A stretch of 64,000 nucleotides of DNA from contig NZ_KI632505.1 in assembly GCF_000504165.1 (NCBI RefSeq), positions 558,001 through 622,000 on the forward strand, given 5' to 3'. The stretch comes from Bacillus sp. FJAT-14578. Lineage in GTDB: Bacteria > Bacillota > Bacilli > Bacillales > Bacillaceae_H. Both the position numbers and the translations under genes were made by a program. This document shows, one piece after another, positions 41,567 to 51,351 of the stretch; positions within the stretch are counted from its first letter, which is position 1; every line of letters begins with the position of its first letter. The notes below the pieces were generated by a model. That model saw only the letters and a program-made list of their open reading frames with translations, was not told the origin of the DNA and made no database searches.

Positions 41567-42682
41567 TTATTTTTGATTTTCAAAATTTATTAGATTTGCT
41601 GAAAAGAATCTATCAAATAATTGTCTATTTTTTTTCTTAAATATCTGTAACATGCTATAAAATAAATAGGAAGTAGTGAAAACTATTGGTGTGAATAGCA
41701 AATGGAACAGAAAATACTGCTTCACATCTTCTACTCCTAAAAAACTAAATATCAGAAATGTTAAACTAATAAATAGTGTATGTGTTACATAAACCCCCAC
41801 AGCATTTTTACCTATTTTAGATAAAATTGAATTTTTTCCTAAATGTCTATTTTTCACAACTATTAAAAATAGACATATTGTAGCCGGTATTGTAGATATA
41901 TAATAATCTACCCCCCCTGTTGTTCCATCCCACATTAAAACTGCAATTGATCTTTCTGCAATCTGGGTAAAGGAAAAAAACAAAAAAAGGCTTATTAAAA
42001 AGCTAGATTTTGTATTATTTATTTTTTGTTTCAACCAATTGTAGTTAAAAGCAAAATAACAACCTAACGTTGTATAAAATAACCCAAAAAATATAGCATC
42101 TCTAGTTTGTATTGACAAATGAAAAATCCCCGAATAAATTTGTCCAAAAAGTCCAAGAAAATTTAAAAATAAGCTGAAAATAAGCAACAAACTCAACTTC
42201 TTAACACTAATAAAAATAAATAAAATAATTACAGACCAAATAAGAGCAGTTAAATACCATAAGTGGTGAGAAGTTAATCCTCCACCATAGTATAATAAAT
42301 TTAAATTTAACGCAGAATTCAAGTAAGTGATTATTGCAATTTTAATATCTAAACCTTTTACAACTGCTCTTAAAATGGATATCACACTATCATATATTAA
42401 ATAAAATACGTACCAAGAAACAAACAGTTTAACTAATTTAAAAACATATTTATTAAAATATTTTTTGGGATTATTATTAGTTGTAATTTTTTGTCCAAAC
42501 AAAAAGCCTGACACTAAAAAGAAAAAAGGAACACCAAATCTTGCAAATGTATTTGTTATAAATTCTATGTATTTACCATCGATTCCTATTACATCTGTAC
42601 CATAAAATGGTGCTGTATGTATGCAGACAACAAAAAAAATTGCGAAAAATTTAAAATAATCTATTGCATAATTTCTCTCCAA
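41567..42682 (-). CDS. Membrane O-acyltransferase (acyltransferase 3 family)
   Basis: A 371-aa integral membrane protein with about ten helices. The start, MERNYAIDYFKFFAIFFVVC, is followed by IHT (H22, the conserved His), and FARFGVPFFFLVSGFLFGQK is a family signature. It transfers acetyl or similar groups to exported polysaccharides. Start is TTG 42682 (AGGAGG upstream). Very A+T-rich code, like its upstream neighbours. Probably decorates the EPS. Confidence 0.88.
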   Translation of the reverse strand: MERNYAIDYFKFFAIFFVVCIHTAPFYGTDVIGIDGKYIEFITNTFARFGVPFFFLVSGFLFGQKITTNNNPKKYFNKYVFKLVKLFVSWYVFYLIYDSVISILRAVVKGLDIKIAIITYLNSALNLNLLYYGGGLTSHHLWYLTALIWSVIILFIFISVKKLSLLLIFSLFLNFLGLFGQIYSGIFHLSIQTRDAIFFGLFYTTLGCYFAFNYNWLKQKINNTKSSFLISLFLFFSFTQIAERSIAVLMWDGTTGGVDYYISTIPATICLFLIVVKNRHLGKNSILSKIGKNAVGVYVTHTLFISLTFLIFSFLGVEDVKQYFLFHLLFTPIVFTTSYLFYSMLQIFKKKNRQLFDRFFSANLINFENQK

Positions 42683-42836
42683 GAACCTCGCCTCCTAATA
42701 AAAATTGTTTTTGTTACTAATTATCCCTCCTTGACTTTCACTGTTAAATTACTTTTAAATAATATAAGTTATAAGATATTACTACTAAAATACAATATAA
42801 CCATCTCGAAAATACTAAAGATCTAGATATAATTAG

Positions 42837-42873
42837 AAAGCCACTATACTTATAAAAATATAGCAGCCTTTCT
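42837..42873 (-). terminator. Terminator between flippase and acyltransferase genes
   Basis: Minus strand GGCTGCTATA...TATAGTGGCTTTC. Modest stem. Confidence 0.5.
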
Positions 42874-42908
42874 TTCCTTATATTAACAAACTAAACACCA
42901 ATATATAG

Positions 42909-44459
42909 TTACAACTCCATCGTTTTTTTTCTCAGGACTAATCTCTTAGTTCTCATTAAAAAATTTAATATTAAACCTTTAAAGTATATAAATTCTTCAT
43001 TTCTCCTAAACACAAGGAGATATATTAAGTTGATTAAAGTTACATTTATCATACAGTTAGCCCCAAAGGCAAAAATACTATTACTTTCTTTTAATGACAG
43101 CGTTGCTATATTGGTTATCACTAAAGGTACGAATCCAATCAATAGATACTTAAAATACATCTTAAAGTAGTCGCTTAATTTCTTCTTAAATACATATTTA
43201 TAAACCATCTTAGGCTTAATCCAAAATACAACACATATATTACTTATTAAAGTTCCTAAAAATACACCTGGTAATCCTATAGCTTTGACTAAAACAATAG
43301 ATGCAAGCAAGTTTATAGCCGCTTCAAATAATGGAGCAAATCTATCTTGATGATAAATTCCACCACCTTCTTTAAATCTTTCAACAGATCCACGCATTAA
43401 CATAAAATAAAAATTTATTAATACTAAACTTATAGTTAATTGATCCAATATCTGGCCTTCTCCTAACCATAGTAATACAAATTGTTTTATAGTATTAAAT
43501 AAAGAAATAGTTACAAATGAGACTATCCAAAAGCTCATAAAGAATAACCTTCTATGCACTTTATATGCATTTTCTGTATTTTCTTCTACTAGCAAATTCC
43601 CTACGCTAGCTGTAACTCCTGAAAGAGCACTAGAGATTATTCCTTGTGCAGCTCCTATTACCATCTGATAACTGTTAAATATACCTACAACTGTCAAATT
43701 GATAAAAGTTGAAATAATCAAATTATCAATACCAAAAACAACTGTACCGCCTATCTTGTGAATGAATATTGCCTTAACATTTTTGATTAAAGATGTTCTT
43801 TCCTCCTGATTTATACTCCCCACAGTAGTCTTAATCCATTTATATCTATTATTTATATATACATTCATAAATAAGTAATAGGCTAAGTTAATAAATATCT
43901 GAATGAAAATATACACATAGAAACTCGGGTATATTTTAAGCACTATAAGCTGTAAAATAGATATTAATAATTTGGAAAGCGTAGTTGCAATGGATACCTT
44001 ATATCCTTCTTGGGCCACATTTAAAATACATAATTTATACGAAAATAAATAACTAATAAGAGTATTTATCAAAAACAGAATAAAGTATAATTGTGCATCT
44101 AATATATTAACTTCATCTCTTATAAATAAATGCAAGAATGGGAGTATTAGTAAACCCAATACTAAAATTACAAATCCAACTATCCTATAAAACTTAGAAT
44201 AGTAATTTAAATATCCTTTTATTTTTTCTTTATTATCTTCAGCAAAAGGCTTATATAAGGAATATATAATGGCGCTTCCTATACCTAATTCTATAATAGA
44301 TAATAATCCTATTATATTTGTATATAATGAGTTTAAACCTAGCATTTCATTTCCTAATGAATCTAAAAAAACTTTTCTTACTATAAACGATGGTAATAGC
44401 CCTATTATGAAAGTTAATAAATTAATAAAAACATTTATACTTGCCTTTTTTAATCTCAT
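42909..44459 (-). CDS. Polysaccharide flippase (Wzx/PST family)
   Basis: A 516-aa membrane protein with 12-14 helices of the MATE/PST superfamily. The N-terminal part has VFINLLTFIIGLLPSFIVRK and LGLNSLYTNIIGLLSIIELG; it moves lipid-linked repeat units across the membrane. I set the start at ATG 44459 (MRLKKASINVF). Follows the glycosyltransferase 44482-45663 closely; same leftward operon. Very A+T-rich. Confidence 0.9.
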   Translation of the reverse strand: MRLKKASINVFINLLTFIIGLLPSFIVRKVFLDSLGNEMLGLNSLYTNIIGLLSIIELGIGSAIIYSLYKPFAEDNKEKIKGYLNYYSKFYRIVGFVILVLGLLILPFLHLFIRDEVNILDAQLYFILFLINTLISYLFSYKLCILNVAQEGYKVSIATTLSKLLISILQLIVLKIYPSFYVYIFIQIFINLAYYLFMNVYINNRYKWIKTTVGSINQEERTSLIKNVKAIFIHKIGGTVVFGIDNLIISTFINLTVVGIFNSYQMVIGAAQGIISSALSGVTASVGNLLVEENTENAYKVHRRLFFMSFWIVSFVTISLFNTIKQFVLLWLGEGQILDQLTISLVLINFYFMLMRGSVERFKEGGGIYHQDRFAPLFEAAINLLASIVLVKAIGLPGVFLGTLISNICVVFWIKPKMVYKYVFKKKLSDYFKMYFKYLLIGFVPLVITNIATLSLKESNSIFAFGANCMINVTLINLIYLLVFRRNEEFIYFKGLILNFLMRTKRLVLRKKTMEL

Positions 44460-44481
44460 TTGCCTCACCAACTTAAATTAG

Positions 44482-45663
44482 TTAGGATTCTATTAAAGAG
44501 TACACCTTAAATATCTCTTCCTCTGTCCCAATGTTTTCCTTACCTAAGTTTAAAAAAATACGTTGTCTTAAGTTTTTGTCTTCTATTATTTCTTTAATTC
44601 CTCTATATAAATCTTCTGAATCCATGTTAACTATTAATCCGTTTTCTCTATCTCTAATTTGATTATGAACTACTGTAAAGTTAGTAGCTACTACAGGCTT
44701 TTGTAATATTCTGGCTTCTGCTATTGCCAGTCCATATCCTTCAAATCTTGATGGTTGAACATATATATCACTTTGTTGAAGGAAGGTATAAGGATTTGAA
44801 TGAGTTCCTAAAAATATAAAGTGATCTTCTAAGCCATTTTCTTTTAACATATTCTCAAGCTTAGTTTTTAAATCTCCTTCTCCTATTGCATACCATTTGA
44901 ATTCAATTCCTTCTTGCTTTAGTTTATGACAGGCTTGAATAGCCATATCGTATCCTTTTAGATGAACCAATCTCCCTATAGTCAATATTTTTAATCCCTC
45001 ATACTTGTCAGTAAATCCCCCATTTTCATGAGCCATCGATTTAACAAGGTTTGGCGATATAATATCGTATACAACTCTTATTTTTGACTTCATACTAGCT
45101 AACTCTTCACTCAAAACACCCTTACAAGAATCAGATACAGCTATTATGTTGTCGAACTTACTGTAATACTTTAAGTCAAACTCTTTGTTATAAGAGGCTA
45201 CTCTATAATCTGTATTAACCCAACAAAGTTTCTTATTAGCAATAACCTTTTCTGCTACGAAATAGGTAGGCATCCCTTGACTATAGGCTATTGCAACATC
45301 ATATTTTTTATCTAACTTGCTTATTCCTTTAGCAGTCCATTTCCAATTTATTTGTGCTCCGTGCATTTTCTTCTTATAATAAGGATTTCTTAACGAAATA
45401 GATGCTCCAAGCCTTCTATATAACTCTTGAAAGTTTTTATTCTTTATTAAATTCCTTACTCCACTAGACTGTTTAATCATAAACATAGGCACTTCTAACA
45501 CATTAACTTCTTTAGGCAATAGAGACAGATATAACCCTTTTTGTGAAAACATTAATAAATCTACCTCATAATTTTTATAGTCAAATAAGGTCAGCAATGA
45601 CACTAAACTTTTTTCGGCCCCTCCACTATTTAAGGAATCTATGACAAACAGTATCTTCTTCAT
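44482..45663 (-). CDS. Glycosyltransferase family 4
   Basis: A 393-aa GT-B enzyme. N-terminal acceptor motif ILFVIDSLNSGGAEKSLVSL, C-terminal donor motif with LTIGRLVHLKGYDMAIQACH and the E-x7-E pattern in PSRFEGYGLAIAEARI. Adds one sugar to the EPS repeat. Its start overlaps the stop of the pyruvyltransferase gene (ATGA). Linkage and sugar unknown. Confidence 0.9.
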   Translation of the reverse strand: MKKILFVIDSLNSGGAEKSLVSLLTLFDYKNYEVDLLMFSQKGLYLSLLPKEVNVLEVPMFMIKQSSGVRNLIKNKNFQELYRRLGASISLRNPYYKKKMHGAQINWKWTAKGISKLDKKYDVAIAYSQGMPTYFVAEKVIANKKLCWVNTDYRVASYNKEFDLKYYSKFDNIIAVSDSCKGVLSEELASMKSKIRVVYDIISPNLVKSMAHENGGFTDKYEGLKILTIGRLVHLKGYDMAIQACHKLKQEGIEFKWYAIGEGDLKTKLENMLKENGLEDHFIFLGTHSNPYTFLQQSDIYVQPSRFEGYGLAIAEARILQKPVVATNFTVVHNQIRDRENGLIVNMDSEDLYRGIKEIIEDKNLRQRIFLNLGKENIGTEEEIFKVYSLIES

Positions 45664-46790
45664 AGTATATTCCTCACTCCATGGTCTCTAGATAACACAT
45701 CTCCTAAATATTTCTTAGAAAATGTAATCTTTTCATTTAATATCTTTTTGCTCTCTTTATAATCAACTTTTTTCAATATCTCATTTAATTTATAGTTCTC
45801 ATTTATTAATCTTCCGTTCATTTTTAAATCATCTAACAGATCTCTCATCCTTGTGTTTATAGCTTCAGTTCTGTTAACTATCAAAAAATCTTTTTCGTAA
45901 ATTATTGAAAAAACAGCTGCATGGAATGAATTGGATATAATGAATTGTGCATTTCTAACAAGAGATACAAATGTGTCTGGTCCATCAAAATTAAAATACC
46001 TATCAGCATATTTCAATTTACCAGGATTTATAATATATATTTTGTATCCTTTTTCTTTAGCAATTTCGATAGCCAATTTTTTTACTAACATACTATTATC
46101 AAAATCATATACTAAAATGTACTCTTCTTTAAATTCTCTTGTTCCAATGTTGTTCCACTCTTCTTTATCCAATAAAAAAACTGGATCAACAACATTAACC
46201 GCCCTATTTATACCCAATCTCTTTAGGATTTCAACACCGCTTTTCTCTCTTACACCTACACCATCTAATCTCTCTACTCTCTCTTTTACCATAAGTTTAA
46301 TTTCATCTGAGATTGTGTCAGTTGCAAAGCTTGCTGCGTAGGACGCCTTTATTTTTTCGTTGGGTACAAAGTCTAAATAGAACGCAGGGTCTTTTCCATT
46401 TTTATGTAACGTATTCCAAATTTGATCACTACCACATATATATGCATCCGCATAGGGAATATTTTTTTTTAACTCTTCATTAGAAGTGAATCTTGATTTA
46501 GTTACTTTTAAGTATTTAGAAGTAAATCTATCAAAGGCTTTTTTTCTCCTTAATCCAAGTACTCTAGTTGGAACCTTTAGTATCAAATAAATTGACTTTG
46601 TTATAATATTTTTTTCCCATTTAGGATTAGCAATACTTAATAGATTATAATGATTACTTAAATAATCCGGCTTGTAATCTATTATTTCAATCTCATGGCC
46701 ACAATTCATTAAATGCTTCATTAACCCATATGCTTGCAAGGAAGCACCATGATTGTATACATCATGACAAGTTATAGTACATATCTTCAT
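45660..46790 (-). CDS. Polysaccharide pyruvyltransferase
   Basis: A 376-aa protein of the CsaB/EpsO pyruvyltransferase family: N-terminal ICTITCHDVYNHGASLQAYG (glycine loop), the C-terminal NSFHAAVFSIIYEKDFLIVN and the GSDQIWNT motif (about 120-127). It transfers pyruvate from phosphoenolpyruvate to a sugar of the polymer, giving negative charge. Start ATG 46790 with AGGAAGTG. A+T-rich block. Confidence 0.88.
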   Translation of the reverse strand: MKICTITCHDVYNHGASLQAYGLMKHLMNCGHEIEIIDYKPDYLSNHYNLLSIANPKWEKNIITKSIYLILKVPTRVLGLRRKKAFDRFTSKYLKVTKSRFTSNEELKKNIPYADAYICGSDQIWNTLHKNGKDPAFYLDFVPNEKIKASYAASFATDTISDEIKLMVKERVERLDGVGVREKSGVEILKRLGINRAVNVVDPVFLLDKEEWNNIGTREFKEEYILVYDFDNSMLVKKLAIEIAKEKGYKIYIINPGKLKYADRYFNFDGPDTFVSLVRNAQFIISNSFHAAVFSIIYEKDFLIVNRTEAINTRMRDLLDDLKMNGRLINENYKLNEILKKVDYKESKKILNEKITFSKKYLGDVLSRDHGVRNIL

Positions 46791-46814
46791 GCTTTCACTT
46801 CCTTTTTATAACTT

Positions 46815-48008
46815 TTATCTATTTAAGCTATACAATTTATTTAATTCATCACTGTTACTATAATCTGTTTTACTACAGTTATTAGCTAACTCTTTTCTTA
46901 AAGTAGGATCCTTATACAGCCTTTCGATTCCATCTGCTATTCCTTCAACAGATAATTCTGTAATATATCCATCAAATCCATTTTTCATCTGACTTTTTGC
47001 TGTTGGATAGTTAGTAATCATAACAGGCTTTGAAAGTATTTGAGCTTCCCCTACTGTAACAGCCTTTCCTTCATATCTAGACGGTTGCACATATAGGTCA
47101 GCTTCTTTCATATATGGATACGGATTAGTTTGCTTCCCTAACAGTATAAAGCTGCTCTCTATTTTTAATTCCCTTATCAAGTTTTTAATTATAGTTTCAT
47201 CGCCGCCATATCCGACTACATACCAGGCAATATCACTATAACCTTTATCGTTTAATATCTTTAAAGCTTTGACAGCATTATCAATTCCTTTAGCATGAGA
47301 TAATCTGGCCACTGTTACAACTTTAAATCTATTATCATCAATCATTGGGTTATCTACTTCTTCATTAGCCATTCTTCTAATAAACTCTGGAGAAGTTATA
47401 TTTTCTATTACAACAACCTTATCTTTCAATTGACTATATTTTTGTAAGAATGAATTTTTACACGCTTCTGATACAGCTACGATATGATCAAATTTATTCC
47501 ACATTTTTAAATCTAAATCTATATTTGTCTCTATTGTAGAAAAATCGGTATGAATCCATGCTATTTTTTTTTTAGCTTTAATCTTATCAGCTACAAAATA
47601 ATGTGGCCATAAATAACTAATTGCCACATCATATTCTTTATATATTCTGGGTAGAAACTTCAAAGTATATTTCCACATTAATTGCATTTGATAACATCCC
47701 GGATCCTTCAGCTTTTTCATTCTGCCTATAAAGTTAGCACTCATTCTAGATAAAATTCTGGACATTGCAATATTATAATGTTTATCTTGTAAGATTTCCG
47801 CTATTGATTTTCTAAAAGTTGCGTATTGTGGAATCTCGTCTAATAAGTTCACCTGATCAGAAACTAAATCCATAAAATCACCTTGGTGTTTGTATAGCAT
47901 CAAATCAACAGCATAGTTTTTGTAATCAAAATTTTCTAGCATGCTTATAAGACTTCTTTCTACTCCTCCAACTTCCATATCAAATGAAGAAATTAATATT
48001 TTTTTCAT
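46815..48008 (-). CDS. Glycosyltransferase family 4
   Basis: A 397-aa GT-B enzyme similar in layout to 44482-45663 (ILISSFDMEVGGVERSLISM at the start; VVTVARLSHAKGIDNAVKAL and YVQPSRYEGKAVTVGEAQIL later). The pair may be paralogues. Start ATG 48008 with GGAG 6 bases upstream. Member of the A+T-rich block. Confidence 0.9.
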   Translation of the reverse strand: MKKILISSFDMEVGGVERSLISMLENFDYKNYAVDLMLYKHQGDFMDLVSDQVNLLDEIPQYATFRKSIAEILQDKHYNIAMSRILSRMSANFIGRMKKLKDPGCYQMQLMWKYTLKFLPRIYKEYDVAISYLWPHYFVADKIKAKKKIAWIHTDFSTIETNIDLDLKMWNKFDHIVAVSEACKNSFLQKYSQLKDKVVVIENITSPEFIRRMANEEVDNPMIDDNRFKVVTVARLSHAKGIDNAVKALKILNDKGYSDIAWYVVGYGGDETIIKNLIRELKIESSFILLGKQTNPYPYMKEADLYVQPSRYEGKAVTVGEAQILSKPVMITNYPTAKSQMKNGFDGYITELSVEGIADGIERLYKDPTLRKELANNCSKTDYSNSDELNKLYSLNR

Positions 48009-48022
48009 ACATCGCTCCATAT

Positions 48023-49135
48023 CTACATTTTATATATATTTATTAGTTTTGAAGTTCCTGCTGATATTAAATATCCATTCTTTTTAAAACCAGTAGTTAT
48101 TTTATTAATATTTTTTTCTTTTTTACCAGCCAGATCCATTATTTTATCCGCCCAGACATCCGCTCCATCATCTAGTGAAAGTTTGGTCACTAGTTCTAAT
48201 TTTAAATCGCCTTCAGGCTGAATAGCCTCAGATACGATACATGGTAATCCACTAGCTTGAGCTTCTAATAATACTAGCCCTAATCCCTCATATATTGATG
48301 GAAAAACAAAAATATCCATACTATGTAGCATAGTATGGATGTCGTCCCGTATTCCAACAAATCTAATATTGTCATATATACCTTCTTTTTTGGCTAACTG
48401 TTCTATTTGAGGTCTCAAGTCACCATCACCAACTAATAACAATTTAATCGCATTGTCTTTTATTATCAATTCTTTCATTACTCTTAATAAAAACTTATGA
48501 TTTTTAGATTCAATAAATCTACCTATATGACCTATCACTATACTATTTTCCAATCCCTCTTCAATCTTAAATTTATTCACTTCTTCTCTTGGTTCTTTCA
48601 GAAACTTTGAGTAATCAATTAAGTTCGGAAAGTACATATATTTTAATTTTTTTAAACCTCTTTCTCCAAATAAATATTTGCCTGCTTCATTACTACAGGC
48701 TAATAGATGAGTTGAAAAGATATTTATAACATATCTCATTAAGCTAATGTAAACTCTTCTAATAAAAGTGTCACTTCTATCTGATGTTGTATGGGCATGT
48801 GCTATCCTCACTTTAATGCCTGCTAATTTAGCAGCTACATTAGCTATACCACAATGAAATAATGTATGAGAATGAACAACCTCGTAAGGACCATATTTTT
48901 TTATCACATCAAAGATCTCTTTTACAGATTGAGTGTTAGATAACCTAATAACTCTTCCGCCTAGTTTTTTTATTTCTTCATCATAATGCGCGTCTAATTG
49001 GCTATATGAAATAAAATCAAAATGTACTTTACTTTTATCAATATTTCTATAAATATTCATTAACATTGTTTCTGTTCCTGCTCTATTCATAGCTCCAACA
49101 ACATGAAGTACTCTTATGGGATTTAAATTATCCAT
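48023..49135 (-). CDS. Glycosyltransferase family 4 (EpsF-like)
   Basis: A 370-aa GT-B enzyme. IRVLHVVGAMNRAGTETMLM resembles the N-terminus of EpsF; VIGHIGRFIESKNHKFLLRV and PSIYEGLGLVLLEAQASGLP mark the donor domain. Start ATG 49135 with GGGGAG 6 bases upstream. It resembles the epsF gene at 51348-52457 and may be a paralogue from the acquired block. Confidence 0.9.
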   Translation of the reverse strand: MDNLNPIRVLHVVGAMNRAGTETMLMNIYRNIDKSKVHFDFISYSQLDAHYDEEIKKLGGRVIRLSNTQSVKEIFDVIKKYGPYEVVHSHTLFHCGIANVAAKLAGIKVRIAHAHTTSDRSDTFIRRVYISLMRYVINIFSTHLLACSNEAGKYLFGERGLKKLKYMYFPNLIDYSKFLKEPREEVNKFKIEEGLENSIVIGHIGRFIESKNHKFLLRVMKELIIKDNAIKLLLVGDGDLRPQIEQLAKKEGIYDNIRFVGIRDDIHTMLHSMDIFVFPSIYEGLGLVLLEAQASGLPCIVSEAIQPEGDLKLELVTKLSLDDGADVWADKIMDLAGKKEKNINKITTGFKKNGYLISAGTSKLINIYKM

Positions 49136-49209
49136 CTCCATCTCCCCCGTAATACTTTCAGAAACTTCAAAAACACTGATTTAATTTGATATAAGTTTAT
49201 TTTGCTAGA

Positions 49210-50277
49210 TTAAATTTTAATAATATTACTTTCATAAATAATCTTCAAACTTATTACATTTTCATAAAAAAAATAAAGGAAGTAACACACTAAAATTGCG
49301 TAATAAATAAATTTTTGGTTCTTTTCAGCAAATAACTTTGTAACCCAAGAAATCAATATTAATTGATAAAGTCCAAAATAAATAACAAACCTTGCAAAAA
49401 TCCAATTTTGCGTTGAGACTATCATAAAGACTAAGCCCATTATTGATAAATTTACAATATAATCACTGGTTGGAAATATCGTTCTTAATTTTTCCCTCCC
49501 AAGATAAGCAAAGAGTACAGGCATAGCAAAAACCACTACCCTAATTATGTTTGCTCCACCTTCAGAGAATGTAGCATAATGACCATACCCAGTATTGTCT
49601 ATAGCCGCGAATAATAATTCAGAAAATTGGCTATATCCTATGACTATAAGGACTGATGAAAAAAGGAAGATAAAAGTCTTCCTTGACCAGGCTCTCCCCC
49701 TAATCAAAAAATAAATTGGAATAATGATAAATGCACTTTGGTGAATTGTTGTTGCAATAAGTACAAGTGGAATAAACTTTCTCCAGTTACCTTCAAGTAT
49801 ATATTTTGTACCAGCAAAAACGATTGCAGCAGCTAGAAATTGTCTGATACCATTCATCGAGACTAGGTACATTCCTCCTGTTATGTAAACATATAAACTC
49901 AACTCGAATAATCTAGAATATTTATACAAAACAAGTATAATAAGCACATTTGTTATCAAGGCTGTTGTGAAAACTAATAACTGGGGATCATCTGAAATAT
50001 TCTTCAAAAACATTTGTAAAAGGTAGAAGCCAAATTCATTTTCTTCTTTAGCACCTTCGAAATTGAAATTGGTAATTTTATATCCATGCATATAGGCAAA
50101 TGTGTCTCCAAGATTTATTCGGAGACCAGACACTAATATTAGAGATAAACTAACAATAAAAACCATAAATTTATTAGGCTTGACAAACACGGGTCCAATG
50201 GTTACAGGCACAGCGAAATATCTTGCAAAAAAAGAAAAAATAAGCACTATAGCAAGGTTAATCCATAGTATAGTCAT
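49210..50277 (-). CDS. epsG: EpsG-family polysaccharide polymerase
   Basis: A 355-aa membrane protein with about ten helices. SGLRINLGDTFAYMHGY with GDT and Tyr, and VYITGGMYLVSMNGIRQFLA with NGIRQ, are the EpsG family marks. Polymerises lipid-linked repeats outside the membrane. Start ATG 50277 with AAAGGG. In the A+T-rich block; the flippase at 42909-44459 is its natural partner. Confidence 0.88.
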   Translation of the reverse strand: MTILWINLAIVLIFSFFARYFAVPVTIGPVFVKPNKFMVFIVSLSLILVSGLRINLGDTFAYMHGYKITNFNFEGAKEENEFGFYLLQMFLKNISDDPQLLVFTTALITNVLIILVLYKYSRLFELSLYVYITGGMYLVSMNGIRQFLAAAIVFAGTKYILEGNWRKFIPLVLIATTIHQSAFIIIPIYFLIRGRAWSRKTFIFLFSSVLIVIGYSQFSELLFAAIDNTGYGHYATFSEGGANIIRVVVFAMPVLFAYLGREKLRTIFPTSDYIVNLSIMGLVFMIVSTQNWIFARFVIYFGLYQLILISWVTKLFAEKNQKFIYYAILVCYFLYFFYENVISLKIIYESNIIKI

Positions 50278-50457
50278 TTTTTATTCCCTTTCAAATTATT
50301 ACCAAATTGCTCTTAAACTAACTTATTCAACTTCAAATCAATATAAATTATATAACCTACAATGCTATTCATCTTTCTTTATTTAAAATAAAAGTTATGA
50401 TTCTTACGACTAAAGGAGATGTAATTATTTATAAATTTTTATCGCTATTTTGAATAG

Positions 50458-51351
50458 TTAAGAAATCCTTGTTTTTCTCATAATGTAACAATATAATATA
50501 ATTCCAAATGGAATAGCTAGAAACGTGAGGATTTTGCAGGGTGTTTCCCTGATAAACTTTCTATCTCGAGCTATACAGCTACTCGATACATAATGTATCG
50601 CCTGTCTATATTTAAACAATGAGCTTGCAAATTGCAATTTCATAAGCTCCTTACGGAGAAAAGCGAAACCTTTCGGGTTCTTACGATACTGATTTAGCAT
50701 GTTCATTGATGAACCGTCAGGTAAATATTCTACACAGCAAAGGACTTCATTCATAAGTAACATTTCATACTCTTGATCAAGCATATAATATTTGTATGCT
50801 AAGCCGACATATTTTTCGTTTTTGAAGATTGGATAAGGGTACTGCCTTATTAATTCTGTCCGATAAACCAGTTTCTTATCACCTGTTACGCCATGTCTAT
50901 TGTATAAAGCAAAGAGTGTTGAGCTTTCAAGATGCTCTGGCAACTTTGAACCGATAATTCGTCCATCCGTATACGAATCAAGTCCAACTATACCGCTGAC
51001 TTTATTACTCCCATATTTTCTCCAAAAAGAAAGTATCTTTTCTACAGCATCATCTGGCATGTAGTCATCGGAATCGATACATACATTTAGCTCAGTATCT
51101 ATCAGTTCGTAGGCTGTGTTATGAGCTCCATGCATTCCCTGATTTTCTTGCCAGTGATACCTTATCTCAATTACATTCTCAGTAATCCAACTACTTACTA
51201 AATCCCTTGTATGATCAGTAGATCCATCATCGATTATTAACCATATAAACTCTTTGCTTGTTTGACGTTTAAGGCTCTCATAACAATGATGAAGACAGTA
51301 TGCTCTATTATATGACGGTGTAAAAATGGTTATCTTCTTCAAATCATTCAC
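50458..51351 (-). CDS. Glycosyltransferase family 2
   Basis: A 297-aa GT-A enzyme: ITIFTPSYNRAYCLHHCYES at the start, WLIIDDGSTDHTRDL and VCIDSDDYMPDDA (DxD motif) for the sugar nucleotide. Start GTG 51351 overlaps the epsF stop (GTGA). C-terminus has a hydrophobic stretch. Holds the EpsE position but lacks the usual EpsE N-terminal sequence, so I do not call it EpsE. Confidence 0.88.
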   Translation of the reverse strand: MNDLKKITIFTPSYNRAYCLHHCYESLKRQTSKEFIWLIIDDGSTDHTRDLVSSWITENVIEIRYHWQENQGMHGAHNTAYELIDTELNVCIDSDDYMPDDAVEKILSFWRKYGSNKVSGIVGLDSYTDGRIIGSKLPEHLESSTLFALYNRHGVTGDKKLVYRTELIRQYPYPIFKNEKYVGLAYKYYMLDQEYEMLLMNEVLCCVEYLPDGSSMNMLNQYRKNPKGFAFLRKELMKLQFASSLFKYRQAIHYVSSSCIARDRKFIRETPCKILTFLAIPFGIILYCYIMRKTRIS

